The notes under the pieces are model-generated. The model ran no database searches. It was not told where the DNA came from and was given only the letters and a program-made list of their open reading frames with translations. Of a DNA stretch of 64,000 bases, positions 43,581 through 52,273 are shown piece by piece; position 1 is the first letter of the stretch; each line of letters starts with the position of its first letter. This stretch comes from Massilia sp. HP4. GTDB taxonomy: Bacteria; Pseudomonadota; Gammaproteobacteria; Burkholderiales; Burkholderiaceae_D. The stretch is from the NCBI RefSeq assembly GCF_005222695.1, contig NZ_STGG01000012.1:186001-250000 (forward strand). Reading direction: 5' to 3'. Position numbers and translations under genes: made by a program.

Positions 43581-46358
43581 ATGCCGCGCCATCCCACCAA
43601 GCACAAACTCACCGTCGCCGTCCTGACCGGCGCCCTTCTCGCCGTCGGCCTGGCTGGCTGCAACCGCACCCAGTCGACCGAAACGCTGTTGGCAGAGGCC
43701 AAGGATTACCAGCAAAAAGGCGACGTCAAGGCAGCCCTGATCCAGCTCAAGAATGCCGTGGCGAACAGCCCGGAAGACGGCGAAGCGCGCCTGGCACTGG
43801 GCGCCCTGCAGATGTCGAGCGGAGACCTTGCCTCGGCCGAGAAGGAATTGGGCCGCGCGCGCGATCTCGGCATCCCGGGCGAGCGGGTGCTGCCGCTGCT
43901 GGGCCGGACCCTGGCCCAGCAGGGCAAGTTCAAGGAGGTGCTGGAACTGGTCACGCCGGAAGTGGCTGGCAAATCAGCACCGCTGATGGCGCTGCGCGGC
44001 GACGCGCTGCTGGGCAGCAGCAAACCGGAAGAAGCACAGCAAGCATACGCAGCGGCACTGGCAGCGAATCCGAACTCGGGCGAGGCCCTAATGGGCATGG
44101 CGCGCCTGTCCATCTCGCGCGGCGACCGTGACGCTACCGTGCGCTATGTTGACGAGGCGGTGGCCAAGGACGCCAGGAATCCCGAGGTACACATGATGCA
44201 CGGGATGATCTTGCGTGTCCAAGGCAAGACCGATGAAGCGCTGGCCGCATTCGGCCAAGCCCTGGCGCTCAAGCCGGATCATCGCACCGCGCATATCGAG
44301 CGCGCGAATATCGAGATCGGCCGCGGCAAATTCGATGCGGCGAAGGTGGAAGTCCAAGCTGCGGAGAAAAATTCGCCAGGCAGCTTGATGGTGGTCTACA
44401 CCCGCGCGATGTTCGAATTTTCTCAAGGCAAACACGCCGCAGCGAAGGAATCGCTGCAGAAAATCCTGAAAGTCGCTCCCGACCACCTGCAAAGCGTGTT
44501 GCTGGCAGGCGCATCGGAATTGGCACTGGGCAATACCAACCAGGCCGAGCAGCATTTACGAAAATACCTGGAAAGCGCCCCGAACAACGTCTATGCGCGC
44601 AAACTGCTGGCCCAGGCACAGCTCAAGAATTCCCAGCCCGGTGCAGCGGTCGAGACACTGGCCCCGATCTTGAAGGATGCCTCGAAGGACGCGCAGGTGC
44701 TGGCCCTGGCTGGCGAGTCCTATATGCAGGTGCGCGATTTCGACAAGGCCAGCGATTACCTCGCGCAGGCAGCCGCACTGAGCCCGCAGGCATCGGCAGT
44801 ACGGACTTCGCTCGGACTGTCGAAGCTGGCGCAGGGCGACCGCGCCGGCGCCCTGAGCGACCTCGAATTGGGTGCGAAGCTGGATCCGAAGTCGGTCCAG
44901 GCTACCACGGCCCTGGTCCAGACCGAGATCGGCATGAAACGCCCCGAAAAGGCCCTGGCAGCCGTCGAGGCGCTGGAGAAGCAGCAGCCGGACAATCCGC
45001 AGGTCCACCAGCTCAAGGGCGCCGTCTACGTCGTCCAGGGGAACACGGCCGCCGCGCGCTCCGCTTTTGAGAAGGCATTGGCGCTGCAAGCCGGATTCAT
45101 GCCGGCCGTGACCAATCTCGCGCGCCTCGACATCCAGGACAACAAGCCGGACGCCGCCCGGGCGCGCTTCATGGCTGTCCTGGACAAGGACAAGAACAGC
45201 ATCGACGCGATGACCGCGCTGGCCGCGCTGGAAATGCATCAAAAGCGCGTTCCGGAGGCGACCGCCTGGCTCGAGAAAGCCAGCGACGCCAATCCGACCG
45301 CACTCGGCCCTGCGCTGCGGCTCGGTGGGCACTATCTGGCGACGGAACAGGCGCCCAAGGCGCAGGCACTTGCGCGCAAGCTGCAAACCAACCATCCGGC
45401 CGATCCCGGGGTACTCGAACTGCTCGGACAAACCCAGGTCGTGGGCAAGGATCTTCCTGGCGCCGTCGACACCTACAGCAAACTGATCACGCTGCAGCCG
45501 ACGAACGGCATGGCCCATGTGCGCCTGGCCAGTGTGAACGTGCTGATGAAGGACGAAGCCGCGGCAGCCGCCAATCTCCAGCGCGCCATCGCCCAGCAGC
45601 CGGACCTGGCGCCGGCACGCGCCGCCGCGGTCGAGGTTGCGCTGCGGCGCGACCGCCAGGCCGAGGCGCTGAAGCTGGCGAAAGACACCCAGAACGATTT
45701 TCCCAAGAACCCGCTCGGCTATGTGCTGGAAGGCGATGCCTACCTGTTCAAGCGCCAGGGCCCCCAGGCCACTGCCGCCTATGAGAAGGCACTGGCGATC
45801 GCACCGGCGACACCGATCGTCATCAAGCTGTCCCAGGCACTGGCGGTATCCGGCAAGCCGGCAGACGGCACACGCCGACTTGCCACATGGCACAAAGCCC
45901 ATCCAAACGATATCGGCGCAGCGCATTACCTGTCGAATATGTATCTGGGTGCGAAGGATGCCAAGGCGGCGATTCCGGTGCTGGAAGGAATCATCGAGCG
46001 TACGCCGCAAGATCCGATGGCCCTCAACAACCTGGCCTGGGCCTATGGCCAGGCCAAGGACCCGCGGGCCCTGGCGACTGCCGAACGGGCCGCCAAGATC
46101 GCTGGCGACAATCCGGCCATCATGGACACGCTGGGCTGGCTGCTGGTCGAGCAGGGAAATACCGAGCGCGGCTTGCCACTGCTGAAAAAAGCAGCAGCGT
46201 CCGCACCGAACGCACCCGAAATTTCGTATCACCTTGCGGTCGGCATGGCCAAGGCCGGCGACAAGGAAGGCGCGCGCAACGCCCTGGACAAGCTCTTGGC
46301 AGAGCACACAGCCTTCCCCCAACTCGAAGACGCACGCGCATTGCGCAAATCTTTATAA
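43581..46358 (+). CDS. prsT: PEP-CTERM system TPR-repeat lipoprotein PrsT
   Basis: This 925-residue lipoprotein (lipobox LAGC, residues 22-25 region) is built almost wholly of TPR-type repeats (MLLAEAKDYQQKGDVKAAL type units repeated about 20 times). The size and start match PrsT of exosortase systems. The ATG at 43581 has GAGGA at proper spacing, and the longer upstream frame has no signal. PrsT usually sits with the sensor kinase PrsK and sigma-54 regulator PrsR; these are not in the window. The protein is thought to support PEP-CTERM protein or polysaccharide handling in the envelope. Confidence 0.92.
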   Translation: MPRHPTKHKLTVAVLTGALLAVGLAGCNRTQSTETLLAEAKDYQQKGDVKAALIQLKNAVANSPEDGEARLALGALQMSSGDLASAEKELGRARDLGIPGERVLPLLGRTLAQQGKFKEVLELVTPEVAGKSAPLMALRGDALLGSSKPEEAQQAYAAALAANPNSGEALMGMARLSISRGDRDATVRYVDEAVAKDARNPEVHMMHGMILRVQGKTDEALAAFGQALALKPDHRTAHIERANIEIGRGKFDAAKVEVQAAEKNSPGSLMVVYTRAMFEFSQGKHAAAKESLQKILKVAPDHLQSVLLAGASELALGNTNQAEQHLRKYLESAPNNVYARKLLAQAQLKNSQPGAAVETLAPILKDASKDAQVLALAGESYMQVRDFDKASDYLAQAAALSPQASAVRTSLGLSKLAQGDRAGALSDLELGAKLDPKSVQATTALVQTEIGMKRPEKALAAVEALEKQQPDNPQVHQLKGAVYVVQGNTAAARSAFEKALALQAGFMPAVTNLARLDIQDNKPDAARARFMAVLDKDKNSIDAMTALAALEMHQKRVPEATAWLEKASDANPTALGPALRLGGHYLATEQAPKAQALARKLQTNHPADPGVLELLGQTQVVGKDLPGAVDTYSKLITLQPTNGMAHVRLASVNVLMKDEAAAAANLQRAIAQQPDLAPARAAAVEVALRRDRQAEALKLAKDTQNDFPKNPLGYVLEGDAYLFKRQGPQATAAYEKALAIAPATPIVIKLSQALAVSGKPADGTRRLATWHKAHPNDIGAAHYLSNMYLGAKDAKAAIPVLEGIIERTPQDPMALNNLAWAYGQAKDPRALATAERAAKIAGDNPAIMDTLGWLLVEQGNTERGLPLLKKAAASAPNAPEISYHLAVGMAKAGDKEGARNALDKLLAEHTAFPQLEDARALRKSL

Positions 46359-46445
46359 AGGACTAATATCTATTTAGAAATAAATAACTGTTTGGACACA
46401 GTTTAATGAGTCTTGATCATCCAGTCGAGCCGAAGGAAAACGTCG

Positions 46446-47216
46446 ATGACTAGCCAGGAACAAGAGAATTCAGAGGCTTTTCCCGCAGATTCGCTGCTGA
46501 ACAGCCGTGCTTCGGAAGAACAGGATAAGATGACGGCCTCAGATATAGAGGACGTAATTGTGAACCAAGATTCATTTGGAATCCGGCTTCTCGATACCAC
46601 TGAGGGACGCAATTCGGCCAGCATGCTCATCAACAAGATGTACGCATGGCGCGGTTATGCGGGCACCCACCAGACGGGTGACGACCCGAACCGGATTGTC
46701 CTGACCGCGACCGACAAGGGCGATGTGGTCGGAACCCTCAGTCTCGGCATGGACTCCGAAGTCGGCCTGATGGCCGACGAGATTTTCAAGAGCGAGCTGG
46801 ACGCCCTGCGCCAGCAAGGCGCCAAGCTGTCCGAGTTTACCAAGTTGGCGTTCGATCCATCGGTTCGTTCCAAGGCTTCACTGGCCAACCTGTTCCACCT
46901 GGCGGTGATCTATGCCCGCGATGTGCATGGCTGTTCGGATATCATCATCGAAGTCAATCCGCGTCACCGCGGTTTCTACAAGAGGATGCTTGGTTTCGAA
47001 CAGATCGGAGAACTCAAGACCAATCCGCGTGTGAACGCACCGGCCTACCTGATGCGCGTGCGCCTGGCGTACGCGACCGAACAAATCCTCAAGCATGGCG
47101 GTACCTTTGGCAGCGATGCCAGCAACCGCTCTTTCTATCCCTTTTTCTTTTCCCCGCGCGAAGAAAGCGGCATCGTCGCCCGACTGCTGCGCATGGAACA
47201 CGACCACGCCGACTAA
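46446..47216 (+). CDS. FeeM-like N-acyl amino acid synthase
   Basis: This 256-residue acyltransferase has the N-acyl amino acid synthase (FeeM) fold, related to LuxI-type autoinducer synthases. Recognised stretches are DTTEGRNSASMLINKMYAW (N-terminal helix), VVGTLSLGMDSEVGLMADEIF, KLSEFTKLAFD and VNPRHRGFYKRMLGFEQIG. FeeM enzymes join a fatty acyl group from acyl-ACP to an amino acid. A 40-residue polar, charged N-terminal tail is extra. It starts 88 bp after prsT, with AAGGA before the ATG, and is followed 17 bp later by an E1-like gene and then a nitroreductase gene, which suggests a three-enzyme pathway. Product unknown. Confidence 0.85.
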   Translation: MTSQEQENSEAFPADSLLNSRASEEQDKMTASDIEDVIVNQDSFGIRLLDTTEGRNSASMLINKMYAWRGYAGTHQTGDDPNRIVLTATDKGDVVGTLSLGMDSEVGLMADEIFKSELDALRQQGAKLSEFTKLAFDPSVRSKASLANLFHLAVIYARDVHGCSDIIIEVNPRHRGFYKRMLGFEQIGELKTNPRVNAPAYLMRVRLAYATEQILKHGGTFGSDASNRSFYPFFFSPREESGIVARLLRMEHDHAD

Positions 47217-47233
47217 GCATTCGACGGCTTCGC

Positions 47234-48130
47234 ATGGATGACCAGGCAATGAGCACATCGTTCGACTATGGGCGGGCCTTCGCCCGCAATCTCGGCTGGG
47301 TCACGCCCGACGAACAGGCTGCGCTGCGCGGCAAGCGGGTGGCGATCGCGGGCGGCGGCGGCGTGGGTGGCGTTTACCTGCTGACCCTGGCGCGCCTGGG
47401 CGTCGCTTCGTTCCATATTGCCGATTTCGATACCTTTGACCTGGTCAATTTCAACCGTCAGGTGGGCGCCATGATGTCAACGCTCGACCAGCCCAAGGCC
47501 GAGGTGCTGGCACGCATGGCGAAGGACATCAATCCCGAGATCGGGATCAGGATCTTCGAGCAGGGGATCAATCCCGAAAACCTGGACGCCTTCCTGGACG
47601 GGGTCGACCTGTACGTGGACGGACTGGACTTCTTCGCTTTCGACATCCGCCAGCGCACCTTCGCGGCCTGCGCCGCGCGTGCGATCCCGGCCACCACGGT
47701 CGCGCCGCTCGGCATGGGCGCTGCGCTGCTCAATTTCATGCCGGGCCAGATGAGTTTCGACGAATACTTCCAATGGGGCGACCTTCCGGAGCTGGACAAG
47801 GCAATCCGCTTCGTGGTGGGGCTCGCCCCGGCAGGCCTGCATCGTCCCTATCTCGTGCTGCCGGCGGCGGTGAACTTCAAGGAACGACGCGGCCCCTCGA
47901 CCATCATGGCTTGCCAGCTATGCGCGGGTATCGCCGCTACCGAGGCACTCAAGATCCTGCTGCGCCGGGGCGAGGTAAGAGCGGCGCCGCATGGTATGCA
48001 GTTCGACGCCTACCGCAACAAGCTGACCCGGACCTGGCGCCCGGGCGGCAACCGCAACCCGCTGCACCGCCTGATGATCGCGGTCGCCAAGCGCCAGATG
48101 ACACGCGAACTGCAGGAACCATCGCAATGA
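47234..48130 (+). CDS. ThiF/E1-like adenylyltransferase
   Basis: This 298-residue protein has the E1/ThiF/MoeB fold. The ATP site is AIAGGGGVGGVYLLTLARLG (about residues 37-56). It is followed by ADFDTFDLVNFNRQ, with the conserved Asp and Arg, and by DQPKAEVLARM. E1-like enzymes adenylate a carboxyl end, then pass it to sulfur, an amine or a ubiquitin-like carrier. No ubiquitin-like or ThiS-like protein is nearby. CQLC is present near residue 226, but the typical two CxxC zinc knuckles are not clear. It overlaps the nitroreductase gene by 4 bp. An ATG five codons later is a possible start. Confidence 0.85.
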   Translation: MDDQAMSTSFDYGRAFARNLGWVTPDEQAALRGKRVAIAGGGGVGGVYLLTLARLGVASFHIADFDTFDLVNFNRQVGAMMSTLDQPKAEVLARMAKDINPEIGIRIFEQGINPENLDAFLDGVDLYVDGLDFFAFDIRQRTFAACAARAIPATTVAPLGMGAALLNFMPGQMSFDEYFQWGDLPELDKAIRFVVGLAPAGLHRPYLVLPAAVNFKERRGPSTIMACQLCAGIAATEALKILLRRGEVRAAPHGMQFDAYRNKLTRTWRPGGNRNPLHRLMIAVAKRQMTRELQEPSQ

Positions 48131-49197
48131 TTGCCGAACCTACCCTGCTCCAGATCCTCGACCTCGCGCGCTGGGCGCCCAGCGGCGACAACACGCAGCC
48201 CTGGCGTTTCGAGCTGGCCGCGCCCGACCATGTGGTGGTGCACGCCAGCGATACGCGCACCGATACCGTCTATGACCTGGACGGCCATCCGAGCCAGATC
48301 TCGGTCGGCGCGCTGCTCGAGACGATGTCCATCGCCGCCAGCGTGCACGGCCTGCGCGCCGACGCCCGGCGCCGCGCAGGCACCCCCGATGAGCAGCCGC
48401 TGTTCGACGTACGCTTCAGCGCTGATGCCAGCATCGCCCCGAGCCCGCTGGCCGGCGCCATTGCCCGCCGCAGCGTGCAGCGCCGGCCGATGAGCACACG
48501 GCCATTGAATGGCGACGAGAAGCGCGCGCTGGAAGCCGCCGCCGGCCCGGCCTACACGCTCAGCTGGATCGAAGGCTTCGGCCCGAAGCTCAAGACCGCA
48601 CGCCTGATGTACGACAACGCCAGGCTGCGCCTGACCATGCCAGAGGCCTATCAGGTACATGCCCGCATCATTGAATGGAATGCACGGACCAGCCGCGACC
48701 GCGTGCCGGACCAGGCGCTGGGCGTCGATCCTGGCACCCTCAAGCTCATGAAATGGGCCATGGTGAGCTGGAACCGGCTATCGACGATGAACCGCCTGAT
48801 GGGCACCTGGGCCCCGCGCCTGCAGATGGACCTGGTTCCAGGCATTGCCTGCGCCGCCCACTTCGTGCTCAAGGCGCGCAGCGCGCCGCACGGCATCGAC
48901 GACTATGTCGAGGCGGGACGCGCGGTGCAGCGCTTCTGGTTGACGCTGACCCACCTGGGTCTGGTGATGCAGCCCGAGATGACGCCGCTGATCTTCTCGA
49001 AGTACGTGCTCGACCGGCGTGAGTTTACCCGGACACCCGGCTTGTTCGAAGCTGCAGCGCGACTGCGCGGGCGCGCGCAGGAACTGATCTACGACGGGCC
49101 GGGCACCCCGGTCTATATGGGCCGGCTCGGCGCCGGCCAGCTGCCCCGGGCGCGCTCGGAACGGCGACCGCTGGAAGACTTACTGATCCGGCGCTGA
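48127..49197 (+). CDS. Nitroreductase-family flavoprotein
   Basis: This 356-residue FMN-type oxidoreductase has the N-terminal flavin motif LDLARWAPSGDNTQPWRFE and a long C-terminal extension beyond the usual 200-220 residues. LTHLGLVMQPEMTPLIFS fits the family's second flavin contact. The longer size is like the forms paired or fused with E1-like domains in other bacteria (from general knowledge of comparative genomics). The ATG overlaps the ThiF stop (ATGA), a sign that both proteins act together. It could oxidise or reduce an adenylated, acylated amino-acid product. It ends 9 bp from a convergent methyltransferase. Confidence 0.82.
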   Translation: MIAEPTLLQILDLARWAPSGDNTQPWRFELAAPDHVVVHASDTRTDTVYDLDGHPSQISVGALLETMSIAASVHGLRADARRRAGTPDEQPLFDVRFSADASIAPSPLAGAIARRSVQRRPMSTRPLNGDEKRALEAAAGPAYTLSWIEGFGPKLKTARLMYDNARLRLTMPEAYQVHARIIEWNARTSRDRVPDQALGVDPGTLKLMKWAMVSWNRLSTMNRLMGTWAPRLQMDLVPGIACAAHFVLKARSAPHGIDDYVEAGRAVQRFWLTLTHLGLVMQPEMTPLIFSKYVLDRREFTRTPGLFEAAARLRGRAQELIYDGPGTPVYMGRLGAGQLPRARSERRPLEDLLIRR

Positions 49198-49206
49198 ACC
49201 CGCTGT

Positions 49207-50082
49207 TCACTCGATCAACGAGCAATGCATACGGTTCATGCCGAAATGGCGGCGCAGGTCGGTGAAGTCGTGCTTGTGCCATTCTGGTAATCGCTGCCGC
49301 ATGCGCTTCAGTTCCGCCGCCAGCGCGGGGTCGGCCGCACGCCGCGGCGCGCTCTTGAGCGCCATCATGAATGGCAGGGCAATCGTGGAATACAACCTGG
49401 CGCGGCCTTCCAGCGGCGTGACCGCCTGGCGGAAGTCGTCGGGGTAGAAGGCTGCGCGCAATGAATTGTAGTAGTCCTCGGTGAACAGCTGCGGCTGCTT
49501 GTCGGCATATTGATAGGCGAAATAATCGATCGAGCGCGCCGATTTGAGATGGCCGAAATCGACCATGTACACGCCTCCCCCATCCTTCAAGATGCGCGCC
49601 ACCTCGGCATAGGTGCGGCACAGCATGTCCAGTGTCGGCAGGTGGTGCAAGGCCATTGTCGACATGACGGCGTCCACCGATTTGTCGCCGAACGACGACA
49701 GGTCGGTGATGTCGCCATGGCGGAATTCGACATTGGTCAAGCCCTGATGCGCAATCAGCTCACGCGCCCGCTCGAGCATCGGTGCCGACAGGTCGACCCC
49801 GATGAAGCGCGTGGCCGGGTTCAGGCGCGCGACCATCGCCAGCTGGTTGGCCGGACCGCAGGCGAGGTCGACCACTGTGTCGCCGGGACGGATGACCTCG
49901 CAGACATTCGCACAGTGAAACAGGTAGACGGGCGCCATCACGGCATGCTCACGGCCCGCCTCCACGTAGGCGGCCACGTTCTCCGGATCGTCCATCACCA
50001 GGTCGGGCTCGGTCACGCGCGGGCTGCGCTCGCTGGTCACCATCTCGCGAACCACGGTCTTAATTAAATTGAAGCTAGGCAT
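49207..50082 (-). CDS. SAM-dependent methyltransferase, class I
   Basis: This 291-residue cytoplasmic enzyme has a Rossmann-type methyltransferase domain. Motif I is VVDLACGPANQLAMVARL (about 79-96), with the acidic residue at IGVDLSAPMLERA and later VDAVMSTMALHHLP. The C-terminal third is Arg/Lys-rich. The acceptor is unknown. It is convergent with the FeeM-ThiF-nitroreductase genes, only 9 bp away, and divergent from the PEP-CTERM gene. It may modify the product of the former, but it has its own promoter on the other strand. Confidence 0.85.
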   Translation of the reverse strand: MPSFNLIKTVVREMVTSERSPRVTEPDLVMDDPENVAAYVEAGREHAVMAPVYLFHCANVCEVIRPGDTVVDLACGPANQLAMVARLNPATRFIGVDLSAPMLERARELIAHQGLTNVEFRHGDITDLSSFGDKSVDAVMSTMALHHLPTLDMLCRTYAEVARILKDGGGVYMVDFGHLKSARSIDYFAYQYADKQPQLFTEDYYNSLRAAFYPDDFRQAVTPLEGRARLYSTIALPFMMALKSAPRRAADPALAAELKRMRQRLPEWHKHDFTDLRRHFGMNRMHCSLIE

Positions 50083-50211
50083 CTTATTTTTCCTGGAGAA
50101 ACGAAATGCAAAAATATTCTGTCGATATTTTTTACATCGCTGTGCTAGAAAAAGTTACTTGGAACGTCAGTCTATCGCCAACCATATGATTTTAAAAGGT
50201 TTTCATCCTGC

Positions 50212-50227
50212 TGGCACGCTGCTTGCT
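50212..50227 (+). promoter_or_regulatory. Sigma-54 promoter of the PEP-CTERM gene
   Basis: TGGCACGCTGCTTGCT is a near-perfect -24/-12 element: GG and GC are separated by exactly 10 bp. Transcription should start near 50239, leaving a leader of about 170 nt. PEP-CTERM genes of floc-forming beta-proteobacteria are known to need RpoN with the PrsK/PrsR pair. The bases upstream (50083-50211) are AT-rich and could hold the activator sites, though I could not define them. Confidence 0.85.
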
Positions 50228-50408
50228 ACATAACTCTTGCAATGATCGTCAATGGCTACACCCTGAAGATGCGAGCGAGTTTAACTGTGCGTACTTCGGC
50301 GGGCAATATACAAATCATCAGCCGTAGCGTCATCAAAGCAGTCACCCTTGGGAATGCCCGAGTATCGAGCCCGAGACATATAGGTCAATATATACTGGAG
50401 ATTCACAA

Positions 50409-51263
50409 ATGTTTAATACCAAGAGCACGCTGCGTACCCTGATTGCCGGCGCCTTCCTGACCATGGCAGCGGCTGCCCAAGCAGCGCCGGTCTTCACCGT
50501 CGACCCACGTTCCAATGGCCTGGATGTGCCTGGTCCAAATGGCATTCCAAATTTCAGCCAGCAATTCGATGCCAGCAGCATGGCTGGGCAGTCATCGGTC
50601 CAAATCAGGAAAACGGCAGGCGAAAACCAATATACCAGCGTGGGCTGGATCCGCTACGAAGGGTTTTCGCTGAACCAAGGCGGTTCGTCGGTCGGTATCC
50701 CGGGTTTGACGTCGGGTCTGGGTACTAATTACAACCTGTATGCCACCTTCACCCAGACCTTTACCTGCAAAGGCGCACTGGGCATCGATGTTTCTTGCGC
50801 GATCAATTCGATCGACCTCTCGCTGTGGGCACATGCCGGTCTTGGCGCGAGCTTCAATCTTGCATCCCTCGACAATGCAGCAACCGTGACGAACGATGAC
50901 GGCCGGGTCGAAATCGGCGTCGTCAGGAGCATCATTTCCGGTACCGCTGGCCTCAACAATCTGGGTGGCGCCTTCCAGAACGTGAATACCAATTTCGAGC
51001 TGACCACAGCCGGCCAATCGTTCTTCGTGGAGCCAGATCCGTTCTTCACCGCCACTTTCAACGCATTCAACAACACCACCGGTGGTGCGACCTGCAATAC
51101 CGAGGGCTGCGTCGATCCGACGGTCGTCGCCGTCACCGAAGAAAGCGGCATCACCAACTTCGGCGGCGCTCCTGCCGAAGTGCCGGAACCAGGTTCGCTG
51201 GCACTGATGGGCCTTGGCCTGCTGGGCCTGGGCGCCTATCGCCGCAAGCGCCTGCAGAAGTAA
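50409..51263 (+). CDS. pepA: PEP-CTERM surface protein, PepA-like (floc-associated)
   Basis: This 284-residue exported protein has a signal peptide (MFNTKSTLRTLIAGAFLT; cleavage near AQA-AP) and a C-terminal PEP-CTERM anchor. The anchor has VPEPGS at residues 258-263, a hydrophobic helix and the basic tail YRRKRLQK. XrtA should cut near the PEP motif. The body has SVGWIRYEGFSLN and NYNLYATFTQTFTC, close to the floc-associated PepA family. Two to four cysteines may make disulfides. A good GGAG stands before the ATG. It is expressed from a sigma-54 promoter and closed by a bidirectional terminator. Confidence 0.9.
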   Translation: MFNTKSTLRTLIAGAFLTMAAAAQAAPVFTVDPRSNGLDVPGPNGIPNFSQQFDASSMAGQSSVQIRKTAGENQYTSVGWIRYEGFSLNQGGSSVGIPGLTSGLGTNYNLYATFTQTFTCKGALGIDVSCAINSIDLSLWAHAGLGASFNLASLDNAATVTNDDGRVEIGVVRSIISGTAGLNNLGGAFQNVNTNFELTTAGQSFFVEPDPFFTATFNAFNNTTGGATCNTEGCVDPTVVAVTEESGITNFGGAPAEVPEPGSLALMGLGLLGLGAYRRKRLQK

Positions 51264-51299
51264 TCCTGCCGGGCCGGTGAAGACCGGCCTGTGTGGTAA

Positions 51300-51334
51300 A
51301 AAAGCCGCCCGGTTCGCACCGGGCGGCTTTTTTC
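51300..51334. terminator. Bidirectional terminator after pepA
   Basis: A perfect 10-bp stem (GCCGCCCGGT/ACCGGGCGGC, 4-nt loop, 51304-51327) is flanked by an A-run and a T-run. It ends pepA (+) and the convergent acetyltransferase gene (-). Confidence 0.92.
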
Positions 51335-51349
51335 ATGCTGGGGATCTTC

Positions 51350-52273
51350 TCAGGACAGCGGACGCGCCGCCAGCTGCTCGGGCGTGGAGTAGATGGTAAT
51401 GCCCTGCCCCGCGAGCGCGTGCAGGTGGTCGAAGAAGCCACGCGCCGGAATGTACCATGCCCCGGCCGACCCGACCTTGCCATTTACCAGCAGGCCGCTG
51501 CGCTCGAACTCGCGCTGGAAATAATCGCGCAGGTCGCCGCGCGCGGCATAGTCGATGCGGCGTGCAGCGACCTCGGGCGCGAACGGGCGCACCGGCACCT
51601 CCCAGCGCGCGCCATTACGGTCGAGGCATGGCAGCCGGTAGCCGCGCGCATCCCAGACCGGTTCCGGAAAGGCCTCGCCCATGGCGTCTTCCACCACATG
51701 GTAGAAGGTGACCGGTCCCATCGATATACCCAGGCCCAGCACTTTCGCGCCGTCGATCCCGACGAAGCGCTGCCAGGGCGAACCTTCGCCGAAGATCGAG
51801 GGCGCGAGGTGATGCCCCTCGGTCAGGTACTGCGCATGCCGGCCCCAGGCCGCCACCGAGTGCGTCGGATGGACGCTGCGGTGGGTCGCCGGGCCGGCCA
51901 GGAAGGCTTCGGGCAGGCGCCCCATATTGGTGCCATGGATGCGCGGATCGAAGACGTAGCCTTCCAGTTCGCAGGTCGCCCTGACGCTGCCGGCCGGCAT
52001 GTAATAGGTCGGCACCAACAGTGTCCCCTCCGGGCCCAGCGCATCCTGCAAGGCGCCGATGACCGCTGCTGCCCCGCCCTCCACGTAACCGAGGCTCTTG
52101 AGCGACGAATGCAGGAACACGCTATCGCCATGGCGAATGCCGAGCCGCCCCAGGTCGCGCGCCAGCGCCGCGCGGGTCACGTGCGGGCCCGAGGCACGTA
52201 GTTGCGATTCGCTGCGACGCCGGCGCATGGTTTCGCGCGCGGCCCTGAGCACGCGCTTGAGCGGCTCAAGCAT
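51350..52273 (-). CDS. AAC(3)-family N-acetyltransferase-like protein
   Basis: This 307-residue protein belongs to the aminoglycoside 3-N-acetyltransferase fold. DSVFLHSSLKSLGYVEGG and EGTLLVPTY open the domain, and SVHPTHSVAAWG is the conserved catalytic-site stretch with its His residues. HVVEDAMG comes later. Chromosomal members near sugar or antibiotic pathways often acetylate amino sugars of polysaccharides and do not act as drug resistance genes. With the exopolysaccharide genes close by, that is the favoured reading. It overlaps the upstream toroid gene by 8 bp, so they are co-transcribed. Confidence 0.82.
   Translation of the reverse strand: MLEPLKRVLRAARETMRRRRSESQLRASGPHVTRAALARDLGRLGIRHGDSVFLHSSLKSLGYVEGGAAAVIGALQDALGPEGTLLVPTYYMPAGSVRATCELEGYVFDPRIHGTNMGRLPEAFLAGPATHRSVHPTHSVAAWGRHAQYLTEGHHLAPSIFGEGSPWQRFVGIDGAKVLGLGISMGPVTFYHVVEDAMGEAFPEPVWDARGYRLPCLDRNGARWEVPVRPFAPEVAARRIDYAARGDLRDYFQREFERSGLLVNGKVGSAGAWYIPARGFFDHLHALAGQGITIYSTPEQLAARPLS

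Noticed and set aside
46446-49197. A thiazole/oxazole-modified peptide (azole) cluster
   Set aside because: E1-like and flavin genes are present, but there is no YcaO gene and no short precursor peptide was seen, while a FeeM-like gene points to lipo-amino acids.
51350-52273. A true aminoglycoside resistance gene
   Set aside because: The fold fits AAC(3), but the chromosomal place, overlap with a toroid-fold gene and exopolysaccharide neighbours favour another acceptor; no mobile element is near.
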